A stretch of DNA of 64,000 bases from Marinobacter excellens HL-55 (GTDB taxonomy: Bacteria; Pseudomonadota; Gammaproteobacteria; Pseudomonadales; Oleiphilaceae), in contig LJZQ01000001.1 of assembly GCA_001314845.1 (NCBI GenBank), positions 239,590-303,589 on the forward strand, read 5' to 3'. Shown here piece by piece: positions 8,592 through 18,139 of the stretch; position 1 is the stretch's first letter, and every line of letters starts with the position of its first letter. Position numbers and translations under genes: made by a program. The notes below the pieces were generated by a model. That model was not told the DNA's origin and did not search any database. It saw only the letters and a program-made list of their open reading frames with translations.

Positions 8592-9767
8592 TTAAATGTA
8601 ATAATCTTTCAGCGGCGGAAAGCCGTTGAACTCAACCGCACTGTAAGTGGTGGTGTAAGCACCGGTCGACAACCAGTACATACGGTCACCGATGGCCAGG
8701 TTCAGCGGCAGCGGATACTTGTGGTGCTCGTACATGATATCGGCACTGTCACAGGTCGGCCCGGCAATCACACAATCCTCACCTTCACCGACTTTTTCGG
8801 TCCAGATCGGGAACTTGATCGCTTCATCCAGCGTCTCGATCAATCCGGAGAATTTACCCACATCGGTAAACACCCAACGGTGCAGAGCGGTGCGTGACTT
8901 GCGGGAAATCAGCACGACTTCGCTGACCAGCACGCCGGCGTTGGAGATCAGTGAACGACCCGGCTCAATGATGATTTCAGGCAGCTCGTCACCAAAATCC
9001 TCACGCAGGAATCGGGCAATCTCTTCAGCGTACACCGAAAGTTCGTTGGTGCGGGTGATGTAGTTGGCGGGAAAGCCACCACCCATATTGATCATCTTCA
9101 GCTCGATGCCGTCTTCTTCCTTGAGACGCTCGAAAATAACCTTCACCTTGCCCAATGCAGCATCCCAGGCACCGATTTCACGCTGCTGGGAGCCCACGTG
9201 AAACGATACGCCATAAGGCACCAGGCCCAGATCGCGAGCCAGAATCAACAGATCCATGGCCATGTCCGTCTGGCAACCAAACTTGCGGGACAACGGCCAG
9301 TCTGCGGTCAGGGTACCTTCGGTCAGGATACGCACATACACTTTTGAGCCCGGCGCCGCCTTGGCGATATTGCGCAAATCAGCCTCGGAATCGGTGGCGT
9401 ACATACGCACACCTTTCTCGTAGAAGGTGCGAATGTCTCGCGCTTTCTTGATGGTGTTGCCGTAACTGATCCGCTCACCGGTCACACCCAGTGCCATTAC
9501 CTTGTCCAGCTCATACACCGAGGCAATATCAAAGCTCGCGCCTTTGTCCCGCAGCATGGTCAGAATCTCAGGAGCCGGATTCGCCTTCACCGCATAATAG
9601 ACATTCGCATAGGGAAACACTTCCGCAAGCTCATCGTACTGGCGATTGATGGTGGCGGTATCAATCACCACAAACGGCGTTTCCTTGGTTTGGGAAAACT
9701 CCTTGATGCGCTTGAAGGTCTCTGCATCGTAGTAGTCGGCGATGTTGGCGTTGGCAATTTCGGTCAT
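8592..9767 (-). CDS. speC: Ornithine/lysine decarboxylase, PLP fold type III
   Basis: 391-residue alanine-racemase-fold decarboxylase that makes putrescine (or cadaverine) from ornithine (or lysine) for polyamine synthesis. The PLP lysine is in YYAVKANP (Lys61). The glycine-rich phosphate loop INMGGGFPA, the EPGRSL motif and the active-site Cys segment GPTCDSAD are all present. The sequence closely follows Pseudomonas SpeC (about 387 residues) in my memory. The ATG at 9767 is preferred over the 28-residue-longer ORF-track start: GGAGGG lies about 12 bases upstream and family members begin here. Choice between ornithine and lysine is uncertain, since both occur in this subgroup. It stands alone in its transcript, with 175 bases to the upstream ATP-grasp gene. 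Confidence 0.88.
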   Translation of the reverse strand: MTEIANANIADYYDAETFKRIKEFSQTKETPFVVIDTATINRQYDELAEVFPYANVYYAVKANPAPEILTMLRDKGASFDIASVYELDKVMALGVTGERISYGNTIKKARDIRTFYEKGVRMYATDSEADLRNIAKAAPGSKVYVRILTEGTLTADWPLSRKFGCQTDMAMDLLILARDLGLVPYGVSFHVGSQQREIGAWDAALGKVKVIFERLKEEDGIELKMINMGGGFPANYITRTNELSVYAEEIARFLREDFGDELPEIIIEPGRSLISNAGVLVSEVVLISRKSRTALHRWVFTDVGKFSGLIETLDEAIKFPIWTEKVGEGEDCVIAGPTCDSADIMYEHHKYPLPLNLAIGDRMYWLSTGAYTTTYSAVEFNGFPPLKDYYI

Positions 9768-9942
9768 GGGTGGTGTGTCCCTCCACAGGGCAAACAGATA
9801 TAAAAAAGGCACCGCAGCAAGGCTGCAGCACCCATAAGATTTCGCGATCATCGGGCTTTTTTCTGATCACCGCAAATGCGCAGATATACCCATAAAACTC
9901 TAGTTCAAAATCAGCCTTAGTGCATGGAATGACAAAGGAATC

Positions 9943-10761
9943 TCAAACCGCAATAGGCCATAGCGGAGTCGGCTCAGTCGGTCCGTCAGGATCCTGAGGA
10001 CAGCTTTGCCGGTACAGGTAATCAAGGATCGCCTCTTTCAGATCACTGCCCTGGCTCAGCCCCTGATTGCCGAACAGCCGGTTGAACTCGAGCACATATG
10101 GGTAGCCGTCCACCAGGGCGATATCAAAGCCGGCATGATCCACACCCAAGTCCCGGGCCAGCCTCAACGCCAGTTCGGTGGCCGCCTCTGGCACCGGACT
10201 GGTGTCAATCCGACCACCACGGGCCACATTGTTGTAGAACCCCTGTTCTGCCTGGGTTCGCCAATAGGCCGTCAGTACCCGGTCACCCACCACCACAACC
10301 CGGACATCGCGATCAATCGGCAGGTATTCCTGAGCATAGAGCACGTGGCTCCGTTCGCAGTAGCGCTGCCAGTCTTGCCGGCTTTCAATCAGCCACACAC
10401 CCTCGCCCATACTGGCCTTGGGCAGTTTGGCGACAAACGGCAAAGCCATGGCATCCCAGATTAAATCCCGCTCCTGCGGGCCATTGGCCTCAATTATCGT
10501 CCAGGGCGTGTGCTCCGGAGCCACGGTCTGGAAAGCGCGGGTCATTTCCACCTTGTCGTGGCCAATACGGTAACTGGCCTCGCTTGGAAACACCCGGCAC
10601 TTGAGGCCATGGACCAAGGCGTTCAGCTGCCAGTACTCCGGGAACAAAACCCAGTCTGTTTCGCGCAGCAGGTCTTTATAGCGGAGAAATTGGTCCGGTT
10701 TGAGAACCGTGGTATCAGGAAAGCCCAGGGTACGGAAAATATCAAAGGAAACCAGGTGCAT
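9943..10761 (-). CDS. RimK-like ATP-grasp domain protein
   Basis: 272 residues from the ATG at 10761 (MHLVSFDIFRTLG). The ATP-grasp features are visible: a lysine-containing segment PFVAKLPKASMGEGVWLI followed by a loop, YAQEYLPIDRDVRVVVVGD, and the metal-binding C-terminal motif GFDIALVDGYPYVLEFNRLFGNQG. The architecture resembles RimK / glutathione-synthetase-type carboxylate-amine ligases that add amino acids or other amines to a carboxylate. The acceptor is unknown. Its position next to speC suggests, without proof, a role in amine or peptide modification. The longer ORF-track start (10821) adds 20 residues with no supporting ribosome binding site. Confidence 0.68.
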   Translation of the reverse strand: MHLVSFDIFRTLGFPDTTVLKPDQFLRYKDLLRETDWVLFPEYWQLNALVHGLKCRVFPSEASYRIGHDKVEMTRAFQTVAPEHTPWTIIEANGPQERDLIWDAMALPFVAKLPKASMGEGVWLIESRQDWQRYCERSHVLYAQEYLPIDRDVRVVVVGDRVLTAYWRTQAEQGFYNNVARGGRIDTSPVPEAATELALRLARDLGVDHAGFDIALVDGYPYVLEFNRLFGNQGLSQGSDLKEAILDYLYRQSCPQDPDGPTEPTPLWPIAV

Positions 10762-10905
10762 GGTGTCAGCGGCACTCGAAGAGAATTGCGCGCATTTTAT
10801 ACAGTTGCGGGTTTCTGGCAAGCATTCTTGTCAGTTGATTGTGAGCACGACCGGAACAGCCGGGCAGGCCGTTTGAGCATGGCTGAATCAACAATCACCG
10901 GGCGC

Positions 10906-13380
10906 TCAACGAACCGGGCGCTTTTTCGTACCCTGTTGCGGCGTTGCCGTAAACGGGTCTTCTGGCCAGGGGTGTTTGGGATAGCGACCGCGCGTGTCCT
11001 TGCGCACCTCCGGGTAGGCGTTTTTCCAGAAGCTGGCGAGATCTGCGGTAACCGCCAAAGGGCGCTGTGCGGGTGAGAGCAGGTGGATCACCACCGGCAC
11101 CCGGCCGCCGGCCACGGTCGGTGTTTCGGTCCAGCCGAACAGGGCCTGAAGTTTGGCGGCCAGCACCGGTCCGTTTTCCGCAGTGTAGTCCAGAGCCACA
11201 TTCTGACCCGTGGGGATGGCGAGGCTGCGCGGTGCCAGGCTCTCCAGCTGCTGTTGTTGCGGGTACGCCAACAACGAATCCAGGGCCCGCATGAGACTGA
11301 GGCTGCTGAGGTCTGACCAGCGCGTCATCCCGGTCAGAAACGGCGCCAGCCAACGCTCCAGGCTGTCCAGCAGCGCCGCCTCGCTGACTTCTGGCCAGTC
11401 ACCGGGAAACTGCCTTGCCAGTAATTGCACCCGGGCACACCATTGTCGCGCGCCTGGCGTCCAGGGCAGGCTGGCCAGGCCTTTCCTGCGCACGGCATCC
11501 AGCAAGCCCTGCTGCAACAGCTCCGTGTTAACTCTCGCCAGGGCCCTCTCTGCCAGTACCAGTGCGCCCAGCTTGCGAACATTACGGGCCACCACGGTGC
11601 CCCGTTTATCGTCCCAGAGAGCTTCGTCGCGCTCTTCGATATTTGCCGCCAGATCCCGCTCCAGATCTGCCAGATCCACCGGCGCTGCCAGATAGATAGT
11701 CGCCTCGCGGGATTGACCATCCAGATCTGCCGCCACCAACCAGTCCTGCCGGGCCAGCGCATCGTCCTCCCGCAACACCGCGCCCTTGCCATTACTGAGC
11801 TGATAACGGGGCATGGAGCCTGGGCGACGGCGGGCCACGCGATCCGGATAGGCTTGGGCCAGTAACCGCCCCACCTCGGTGGCACTGGGCAGGTCCTGAG
11901 ATTCTGGTTGCGGGCAAAGTCGCTTTGTTGCCTGCTGAATGGCCTTCAAACGGGCTGCATCCAGCCCGCGCTGGCCCCGCTCGCCCCGCAAGACCCGAAT
12001 CCGCTCGTGCAGATCGGCCCCGGAGCCTGGCCCGAGCAGGTCGCGCTCTTCGAGCAATGCCGCCAGTTCGGCCGCTAATTGACCAAATCCCAACGCTCGG
12101 CCCTTCAGCACCATGTGGGCCAGGCGCGGGTGCAGTCCCAGCTCGCGGGCGGCCTTGCCGTGGTCCGTGATCGCGCCGTCAGCATCCAACATATCGAGCC
12201 ACTGCAACAGCGTTACCGCTTGCTGCCAATGGGCACTGGGGGGCTGGTCAATCCAGGCAATCTGATCTGGCGAGCGGGCACCCCATTGGGCCAACTCCAG
12301 TACCAGCGGCGCCAAATCCGCCTGCTGAATCTCGGGCGGGGTAAAATCCGCCAATCCGAACTGCTCAGACTCACTCCACAAGCGGTAACACACCCCCGGC
12401 TCGATACGACCGGCCCGGCCTTTACGTTGCTCCGCCGACGCCTTGGAGAGCCTGCCGGTCATCAGACGAGTCATGCCGCTGTTTGGATCGAACACCGCCC
12501 GGCGCTGCTGGCCAGCGTCAATCACCACCCGCACACCTTCAATGGTCAGACTGGTTTCGGCGATGGCCGTTGCCAGTACAACCTTCCGGATTCCCTCCGG
12601 TGCCGGCGCAATCGCCCGGTCCTGCTCGTCGGATTTCAGATTGCCGTACAGCGGTGCCAACAGCACATTGGTGGGCAACAGCCCCTGCAACTGCTGGGCG
12701 ACCCTCCGAATTTCCCCGGCACCGGGCAAAAACACCAGCATTGAACCGGTTTGCTCGCGTAAAGCCTCCTGCACTAAGGCAACCACCTGATCCGCCATCC
12801 GGCCATTGCGACCACCCGGGCGATAGATCACCTCAACCGGAAACGCCCGGCCTGCGCTGCTTAACACCGGTACATCGTCAAGAATCCGGGCAATCGGTGC
12901 TGTGTCCAGGGTGGCCGACATCACCAGTATCCGAAGATCCTCACGCAACACCTGCTGGGTTTCCCGCGCCAGCGCCAGGCCAAGATCAGCCTGCAGGGAT
13001 CGTTCATGGAATTCATCAAACAGAATGGCAGCGTAATCGTCCAGCATGGGATCACTCTGGATCAGGCGAGTCAGAATGCCTTCGGTCACCACCTCGATTT
13101 TGGTGTTACCGGACACCCGGGTATCCAGCCGGGTCCGATAACCGACGGTCTGGCCCGGCTGCTCACCCAGTTGCTTCGCCATATAACGAGCCGCCGTCCG
13201 AGCCGCCAGCCGTCTGGGTTCCAGCATCAGGATTTTACGATGTTGGCGCCAGGGCGCATCCAGTAACGCCAGCGGTACTCGCGTGGTTTTACCGGCGCCT
13301 GGCGGCGCCTGCAGCAAAACCGTGGTCGTTTTTTCCAGAGTCTGATTCAGCTCTGGCAGGATCTCATCTATCGGTAGCAT
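10906..13380 (-). CDS. hrpB: ATP-dependent RNA helicase HrpB
   Basis: 824-residue DEAH-family helicase. The start MLPIDEILPELNQTLEKTTTV leads directly into the Walker A APPGAGKTT, then the DExH box FDEFHERSLQ, motif III SATLDT, the C-terminal RecA motifs (TAIAETSLTIEGV, QRKGRAGR) and the long HrpB-specific C-terminal region. Length fits HrpB (about 810-830). The family is conserved in gammaproteobacteria but its physiological substrate is poorly defined. It lies 49 bases from the YbfB-type transporter gene on the same strand. Confidence 0.93.
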   Translation of the reverse strand: MLPIDEILPELNQTLEKTTTVLLQAPPGAGKTTRVPLALLDAPWRQHRKILMLEPRRLAARTAARYMAKQLGEQPGQTVGYRTRLDTRVSGNTKIEVVTEGILTRLIQSDPMLDDYAAILFDEFHERSLQADLGLALARETQQVLREDLRILVMSATLDTAPIARILDDVPVLSSAGRAFPVEVIYRPGGRNGRMADQVVALVQEALREQTGSMLVFLPGAGEIRRVAQQLQGLLPTNVLLAPLYGNLKSDEQDRAIAPAPEGIRKVVLATAIAETSLTIEGVRVVIDAGQQRRAVFDPNSGMTRLMTGRLSKASAEQRKGRAGRIEPGVCYRLWSESEQFGLADFTPPEIQQADLAPLVLELAQWGARSPDQIAWIDQPPSAHWQQAVTLLQWLDMLDADGAITDHGKAARELGLHPRLAHMVLKGRALGFGQLAAELAALLEERDLLGPGSGADLHERIRVLRGERGQRGLDAARLKAIQQATKRLCPQPESQDLPSATEVGRLLAQAYPDRVARRRPGSMPRYQLSNGKGAVLREDDALARQDWLVAADLDGQSREATIYLAAPVDLADLERDLAANIEERDEALWDDKRGTVVARNVRKLGALVLAERALARVNTELLQQGLLDAVRRKGLASLPWTPGARQWCARVQLLARQFPGDWPEVSEAALLDSLERWLAPFLTGMTRWSDLSSLSLMRALDSLLAYPQQQQLESLAPRSLAIPTGQNVALDYTAENGPVLAAKLQALFGWTETPTVAGGRVPVVIHLLSPAQRPLAVTADLASFWKNAYPEVRKDTRGRYPKHPWPEDPFTATPQQGTKKRPVR

Positions 13381-13429
13381 GACGAGCTTGAAGTCAGCCT
13401 GTGGTTTTGGCGGTTAAATAGCGCGCTGA

Positions 13430-14632
13430 TCATGGCCGAGAATGCCACAACTCGGGCTTGGGTACGAAAAACGCAAATACCAGGCCGAACATCAAAGCCG
13501 CCACGCCAATCCCGAACGCAGACCCCAGCGTGCCGCCGGCATCCAGCCATTGCTTGGTCAGCCAGGGGCCCACCATTTGAGTAAAACCATACAAAGCAAC
13601 CATTGCCGCTGACAACCGGGGGCCCTGATGTGGATGCAAGGCCCGACCAATACGCTGAGTCAGCAATACGGTACCCAAAAACGTACTGCCCACCAGCGCG
13701 GCGCATAGCACCAGACCAACAGGGCCCGGCAAGATCACTGCCGCCAACACCCCTAGCAACTGAATGATAAAGTTCAATCGCAACGCCGGCAGATCACCCA
13801 TCAAAGAGCCCAACTTGTTCCAGAGCCACGGAGCGGGAATGGTAAATAGCGCGACAATCACCCAGGTACCGTCCAGCAACCCGTGGCCTTGGGGTAAGGT
13901 CACCTTCGCCAGAAGTGGCAGGAAAGTCATCGGCAGGATGTAGCCCAGACCGGCACCCGCATAAGACAGAAACAAGGGGATACTGGCACGATCAAGCAGC
14001 GGGGTATTGCTGACGACCTGCCCGGAATCGTCGTGCTGACGTACCGGCACCTCCAACCGGCGCAGCCGCATAACACCCCACCAGGCCAGCGGTATCGATA
14101 ACAATGCCGCAGGCCACCAACGCTCAGCGCCTTCCAGCATGGTTGCCGAACCGGTCACCAGGCCACTGGACACCAGCAGGCCAACGCCGACCCCGATATA
14201 CACCAGCCCACTCAGCGAGGCACGGTTACGAAGGACCAACCATTCGAGAATCAGCGCCGGTGCCTGCACAAATACCACGCCATTGGCGACACCGTTTAGC
14301 CAGCGACTGACGGAAATGACGGTCAGGTGATCGGTTTGGGTGATGATCAGGGTGGTCACTACATGGATGGCCATAAACAACGGCAACATGAAGCGAATCT
14401 GGTCGATACGATGCCAACGAATCGCCAGCATCGCGCCCATCAGATAGCCCAGGTAGTTCCAGGTAGCGACCGCCGCGCCGTCCGGTGCGCTGAACTGTTG
14501 GTCTGCCACAAGATACGGCAGCAGGGGAGTATAGATAAATCGGCCCAGACCATGCACCACCAGCAGCACCAAGGCACCGGCGGTCAGGACCGTGAACAGC
14601 TGTCTTGTAGAAGTATCTTGAAAAGAGGTCAT
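13430..14632 (-). CDS. YbfB/YjiJ-family MFS transporter
   Basis: 400-residue polytopic membrane protein with about 12 helices. The N-terminal GLGRFIYTPLLPYLVADQQFS and NYLGYLMGAM motifs are signatures of the YbfB/YjiJ branch of the major facilitator superfamily. The start has a conventional ATG with MTSFQDTSTRQ preceding the first helix. It is the gene upstream of hrpB on the minus strand; no shared role is evident. Substrate unknown. Confidence 0.78.
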   Translation of the reverse strand: MTSFQDTSTRQLFTVLTAGALVLLVVHGLGRFIYTPLLPYLVADQQFSAPDGAAVATWNYLGYLMGAMLAIRWHRIDQIRFMLPLFMAIHVVTTLIITQTDHLTVISVSRWLNGVANGVVFVQAPALILEWLVLRNRASLSGLVYIGVGVGLLVSSGLVTGSATMLEGAERWWPAALLSIPLAWWGVMRLRRLEVPVRQHDDSGQVVSNTPLLDRASIPLFLSYAGAGLGYILPMTFLPLLAKVTLPQGHGLLDGTWVIVALFTIPAPWLWNKLGSLMGDLPALRLNFIIQLLGVLAAVILPGPVGLVLCAALVGSTFLGTVLLTQRIGRALHPHQGPRLSAAMVALYGFTQMVGPWLTKQWLDAGGTLGSAFGIGVAALMFGLVFAFFVPKPELWHSRP

Positions 14633-14754
14633 AAACCGCCCGGCGCTCGTTTCGTCAGTGACTGAAGCCCGGCAGTGTATGCGACCACCTGAGCATTGTC
14701 AGTGTGACCTTGGCCTTAAACGCTCCGCGGTGAGCTCAGCAGAACACGCCGGGA

Positions 14755-15414
14755 TTACGCACCGGGCTGCTGGGTGAGCGACCATTGATAGATGCGCTGG
14801 AACGCCTGGGCCAGTTCCTGAGGGTTGTGAGGCGGCTGAATCAGGGCCTGCAACTGGCCGTCCGGATTGAGCAGGGCAAAGTGACCGCTGTGATCCACCA
14901 GCAATTCACCCTCCACTTCCCGATGAACAAACACCGCGCTGAGACTCTGAGCGAGCTGGCGAAGGGTCTCCAGCTCGCCGGTCAGACCATGGAAATTCTC
15001 GCCGTAAAAGCTGGTGTAGGCTTTCAGCTGTTCTGGCGTGTCATGCTCCGGATCGGCGGTCACCAACAGGTAATCCGGTTGTGGCAGTTCCGCTGAAAGC
15101 AGTTGGTCCATCTGGCGCAGGTTGGCCATGGCCACCGGGCAAATGTCAGGGCAATTGGTGTAGCCGACAAAGACAAACGTCCACCGGCCCTTGAGATCCT
15201 CCCGAGTGACGGTTTCGCCCTGCTCATTGGTCAGAGTGAAGTCCGCCAATTGCCTTGGTTGATCGTAGACATAGGCATTGTACTGGCTCAGGTTCGGGGC
15301 CGGCTCGGGCTCTGAGTCAGCGCCCCAGAACACCTGGCGACCAACCGTCAAACCAAAGACCAGCATCACCAACATCAATAAAACCAACAGCGTAATTCTT
15401 ACCGACCGCCCCAT
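14755..15414 (-). CDS. SCO1/SenC copper chaperone for cytochrome oxidase
   Basis: 219-residue membrane-anchored protein: one N-terminal helix (ITLLVLLMLVMLVFGLTVG) and a periplasmic thioredoxin-fold domain. The copper ligands are the two cysteines of CPDICP and the histidine of LVDHSGH. Sco proteins deliver copper to, or reduce, the CuA site of oxidase subunit II. The ATG at 15414 has GGAGG five bases upstream. It is the last gene of the oxidase cluster, matching the position of PA0114 in P. aeruginosa as I recall it. Confidence 0.9.
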   Translation of the reverse strand: MGRSVRITLLVLLMLVMLVFGLTVGRQVFWGADSEPEPAPNLSQYNAYVYDQPRQLADFTLTNEQGETVTREDLKGRWTFVFVGYTNCPDICPVAMANLRQMDQLLSAELPQPDYLLVTADPEHDTPEQLKAYTSFYGENFHGLTGELETLRQLAQSLSAVFVHREVEGELLVDHSGHFALLNPDGQLQALIQPPHNPQELAQAFQRIYQWSLTQQPGA

Positions 15415-15451
15415 AGGGCCTCCAAAAGGTTACAAATTCAAAAGCCAGTTG

Positions 15452-16372
15452 TCAGAAGTAGACAAAGTGATCCACCAGCAACACCACAAAAAGCACCATC
15501 AGGTAGGTAATGGAGTACTTGAAGGTGTTCAGGGCAACACGCCGGTCATCGCCTTTGAGCAAACGGATGGCGTACTGCAGGAAACGCAAGCCTAGTGCCA
15601 GAGCGCCAATCAGGTAAATACCTCCAGACATCCCTGTGACAAAAGGTAGCAGGCTGACCGCCAGCAACATCAGGGTGTACAACAGGATATGCAGTTCGGT
15701 GTATTTGTTGCCGTGAGTAACCGGCAGCATGGGGATACCCGCCTTGGCATATTCTTCTTTGCGGTGAATTGCCAGCGCCCAGAAATGTGGCGGCGTCCAG
15801 GCAAAGATGATCAACACCAGCAGCAGTGCGTGGCCATCCACCTGACCGGTCACGGCGGTCCATCCCAGCAGCGGCGGCATGGCTCCGGCCAGACCACCAA
15901 TCACAATATTCTGGGGTGTCGCGCGCTTGAGGAACAGGGTGTACACGCCGGCGTAGCCGACCAAGGAAGCCAGCGTCAGCCAGGCGGTCAGCTCATTGAC
16001 CTGCCAGATCAGAACAAACATACCAATACTGGCCAGCACGGTCGCAAACAGCAGGGCATCCAGAGTTGTGATGCGCCCCGTTGCGACCGGACGCTTCCGG
16101 GTGCGCGCCATTACCGTATCGATCTTCTGATCCACTACGTGATTGACCACGGCTGCAGCACCCGCCAATAGCGCTATGCCGAGGTTGCCATACACAAGGA
16201 CACTCCAGCCCGGCACGCCTGGCGCTGCCAACAGCATACCGATGACGGAGGTCAGGATCATCAACGCGACTACTCTGGGCTTGGTCAGCTCCAGGTAATC
16301 CCGCCATGAAATTGTTGTGTTTGTGGAGCTCGCAAGCTCCTCAGCCGGCAGCGCTTCAACTTGCTCGCTCAT
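15452..16372 (-). CDS. cyoE: Protoheme IX farnesyltransferase (heme O synthase)
   Basis: 306-residue UbiA-superfamily prenyltransferase (CyoE/CtaB) that converts heme B to heme O for the oxidase. The allylic-diphosphate site NHVVDQKIDTVMARTRKRP carries the expected Asp-rich motif, and the second conserved loop (LKRATPQNIVIGGLAGAMPP) is intact. About nine membrane helices. Its start overlaps the stop of ctaA by four bases (ATGA), which fits sequential heme A synthesis from one transcript. Confidence 0.95.
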   Translation of the reverse strand: MSEQVEALPAEELASSTNTTISWRDYLELTKPRVVALMILTSVIGMLLAAPGVPGWSVLVYGNLGIALLAGAAAVVNHVVDQKIDTVMARTRKRPVATGRITTLDALLFATVLASIGMFVLIWQVNELTAWLTLASLVGYAGVYTLFLKRATPQNIVIGGLAGAMPPLLGWTAVTGQVDGHALLLVLIIFAWTPPHFWALAIHRKEEYAKAGIPMLPVTHGNKYTELHILLYTLMLLAVSLLPFVTGMSGGIYLIGALALGLRFLQYAIRLLKGDDRRVALNTFKYSITYLMVLFVVLLVDHFVYF

Positions 16373-17478
16373 GCCGTTACCTCCCGATTTATGGTTGTTG
16401 TATGTGTGGCGGGGGATGTCTGTACGTGTGGCAGCCGATGATGACGCCAGATCAGGTTAACCATGGACAACAGCAAACCTGCACCCATCGCGTTGTGTGC
16501 AATGGCAATGGACAGCGGAATGTAGAACCAGACGTTGGCGAGCCCCAGAGCAATCTGCAGCGTCAGTGCTGCCGCGACCAGCGCAATGCTCCGATCAAGA
16601 TTACTGTTACCTCGTTGCCGCCAAAGCAGCCCCAGCAATATAATCAGGTAGCCAAGCACGATAACGGCACCCAGGCGGTGGGTCACATGAATGGCGACGC
16701 GACCGTCTGCCGTCAACTGTCCACCCAGGTAGTTGGGGCCAACCTGCTGGGTGATGTCAAAACCATGACGGAAATCCATGCCCTCAGGCCACCACTGGCC
16801 CTGACAGGTGGGCAGATCCGTGCAGGCAACCGCGGCATAATTTGCCGCGGTCCAGGCGCCCAGGGCGATCTGCAGAATAACCAGAAACAAACCACCGTAT
16901 AGCCAGGGACGGAAACGACCCAGCCTGGCGGATGACATTGTCTGCTGACCGGAGCCTGACTCAGCACGCTTGCGTAACCGGAGTGTCAGCAGCAGCAACA
17001 AACTCAACGTGGTAAAACCACCCAACAGATGCAATGCCACTACTTGTGGCCACAATTTGAGGGTCACGGTCCAGGCACCAAAGGCACCCTGCAGCAAAAT
17101 AAAACCAGCGATGAACAACGGCAGTTTAACCGGAACACCAGAACGGCGATGACGCACCGCCACTGCCGCCAGTGCAAACACCACCAGCCCCAGAATTCCG
17201 GCTGCATAGCGATGAATCATCTCCGGCCAGCCCTTGGCCACGTCCACCGGTGTTTCAGGGAACCGGGCATTGGCGATGGCGATACTGGCTTCACTCTGGG
17301 GCACCGTCAGAAAACCGTAGCAGCCGGGCCAGTCCGGACAACCCAGGCCGGCATCAACTAATCTGGTCCAGGCGCCCAGCATAATGACAACGATGGCCAG
17401 TCCGCAGGCATAAGCAGACCAGCGGGCCATTTTTTTTGCGATGTCCGTAGGCTGTTCAAGGGTCAATGGTTCGGTCAC
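16369..17478 (-). CDS. ctaA: Heme A synthase (COX15/CtaA)
   Basis: 369-residue membrane protein with eight predicted helices that oxidises heme O to heme A. The motif GLGCPDWPGCYG with a cysteine pair in the first external loop and the conserved His in EMIHRYAAG and later VTHRLGA support the assignment. A second cysteine-containing loop (ACTDLPTCQGQWWP) repeats the pattern in the second half, as expected of the internally duplicated CtaA fold. It is coupled to cyoE. Confidence 0.94.
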   Translation of the reverse strand: MTEPLTLEQPTDIAKKMARWSAYACGLAIVVIMLGAWTRLVDAGLGCPDWPGCYGFLTVPQSEASIAIANARFPETPVDVAKGWPEMIHRYAAGILGLVVFALAAVAVRHRRSGVPVKLPLFIAGFILLQGAFGAWTVTLKLWPQVVALHLLGGFTTLSLLLLLTLRLRKRAESGSGQQTMSSARLGRFRPWLYGGLFLVILQIALGAWTAANYAAVACTDLPTCQGQWWPEGMDFRHGFDITQQVGPNYLGGQLTADGRVAIHVTHRLGAVIVLGYLIILLGLLWRQRGNSNLDRSIALVAAALTLQIALGLANVWFYIPLSIAIAHNAMGAGLLLSMVNLIWRHHRLPHVQTSPATHTTTINREVTA

Positions 17479-17497
17479 GTTCTGTTTGCCCCTATGT

Positions 17498-18139
17498 TCA
17501 GCCGATTTGCGAAAGCTTCAGCAGCTGCTTGAGATCCTTGAGAAGCTGCTTGCCGCTGTGCTCCACTCCATAATGCATCATCACATTACCAAACGGATCC
17601 ACCAGCAGTATCCGGGGCGCATCGTCGGGGACAACGCCGGCGGGCCAGGCTGGTGTCGTACCCCGTACATGCTGCAGTCGCTCCATTGAGCTGTACTCAG
17701 CACTCCAGCGTTGGTCCAGGCTGGCGGGAACACTGCCCAAGGCCGCAGCACGGCTGACGCGGGGGGCGTACTTGCCAAGCGCGATATTGACCTGTCGGGA
17801 GAGGTAGAGCAGTTGCTCGCAATCGCCGCCGCAAGGGCCAGCAACCACCAGCATAAGCCAGTTCGGATCGACCTTGTCGACGCCGAAACGCTGGACCAGG
17901 GGTTCACCCTCCGAGGTTTCCAGGTTGAATGCCTGCACCGGTACCGGCGGCATGATCAGCTCGCCCTGATTGGTGTGACCCATGGGGTTGAGCCAGCCTG
18001 TGTAAAACATGATTGTGGCCAGAACCATCGGCCCGAAACCCACTGCAAACAGCAGCAGGGCGGTGCGCCGGCCACGACGAACCTGTTCCGGATTGGGTGA
18101 ATCCTTCCCGGTCACGGAGTCAGCCGTTGTCGTTGTCAT
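17498..18139 (-). CDS. Sco-like membrane-anchored protein of the oxidase cluster
   Basis: 213 residues from the ATG at 18139, which has CAGGAG six bases upstream; the ORF-track start (18163) is eight codons longer and lacks this. One transmembrane helix (TALLLFAVGFGPMVLATIMF, about residues 26-45) is followed by a periplasmic domain. A CGGDC motif (Cys103, Cys107) sits where Sco proteins have CxxxC, and a strand RILLVDPFGNVMMHYG follows, so a thioredoxin-like fold is likely. It occupies the slot I recall as PA0111 in P. aeruginosa, between SURF1 and CtaA. Function is unproven; copper handling or disulfide chemistry during oxidase assembly is an inference. The gene overlaps the SURF1 stop by 20 bases. 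Confidence 0.65.
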   Translation of the reverse strand: MTTTTADSVTGKDSPNPEQVRRGRRTALLLFAVGFGPMVLATIMFYTGWLNPMGHTNQGELIMPPVPVQAFNLETSEGEPLVQRFGVDKVDPNWLMLVVAGPCGGDCEQLLYLSRQVNIALGKYAPRVSRAAALGSVPASLDQRWSAEYSSMERLQHVRGTTPAWPAGVVPDDAPRILLVDPFGNVMMHYGVEHSGKQLLKDLKQLLKLSQIG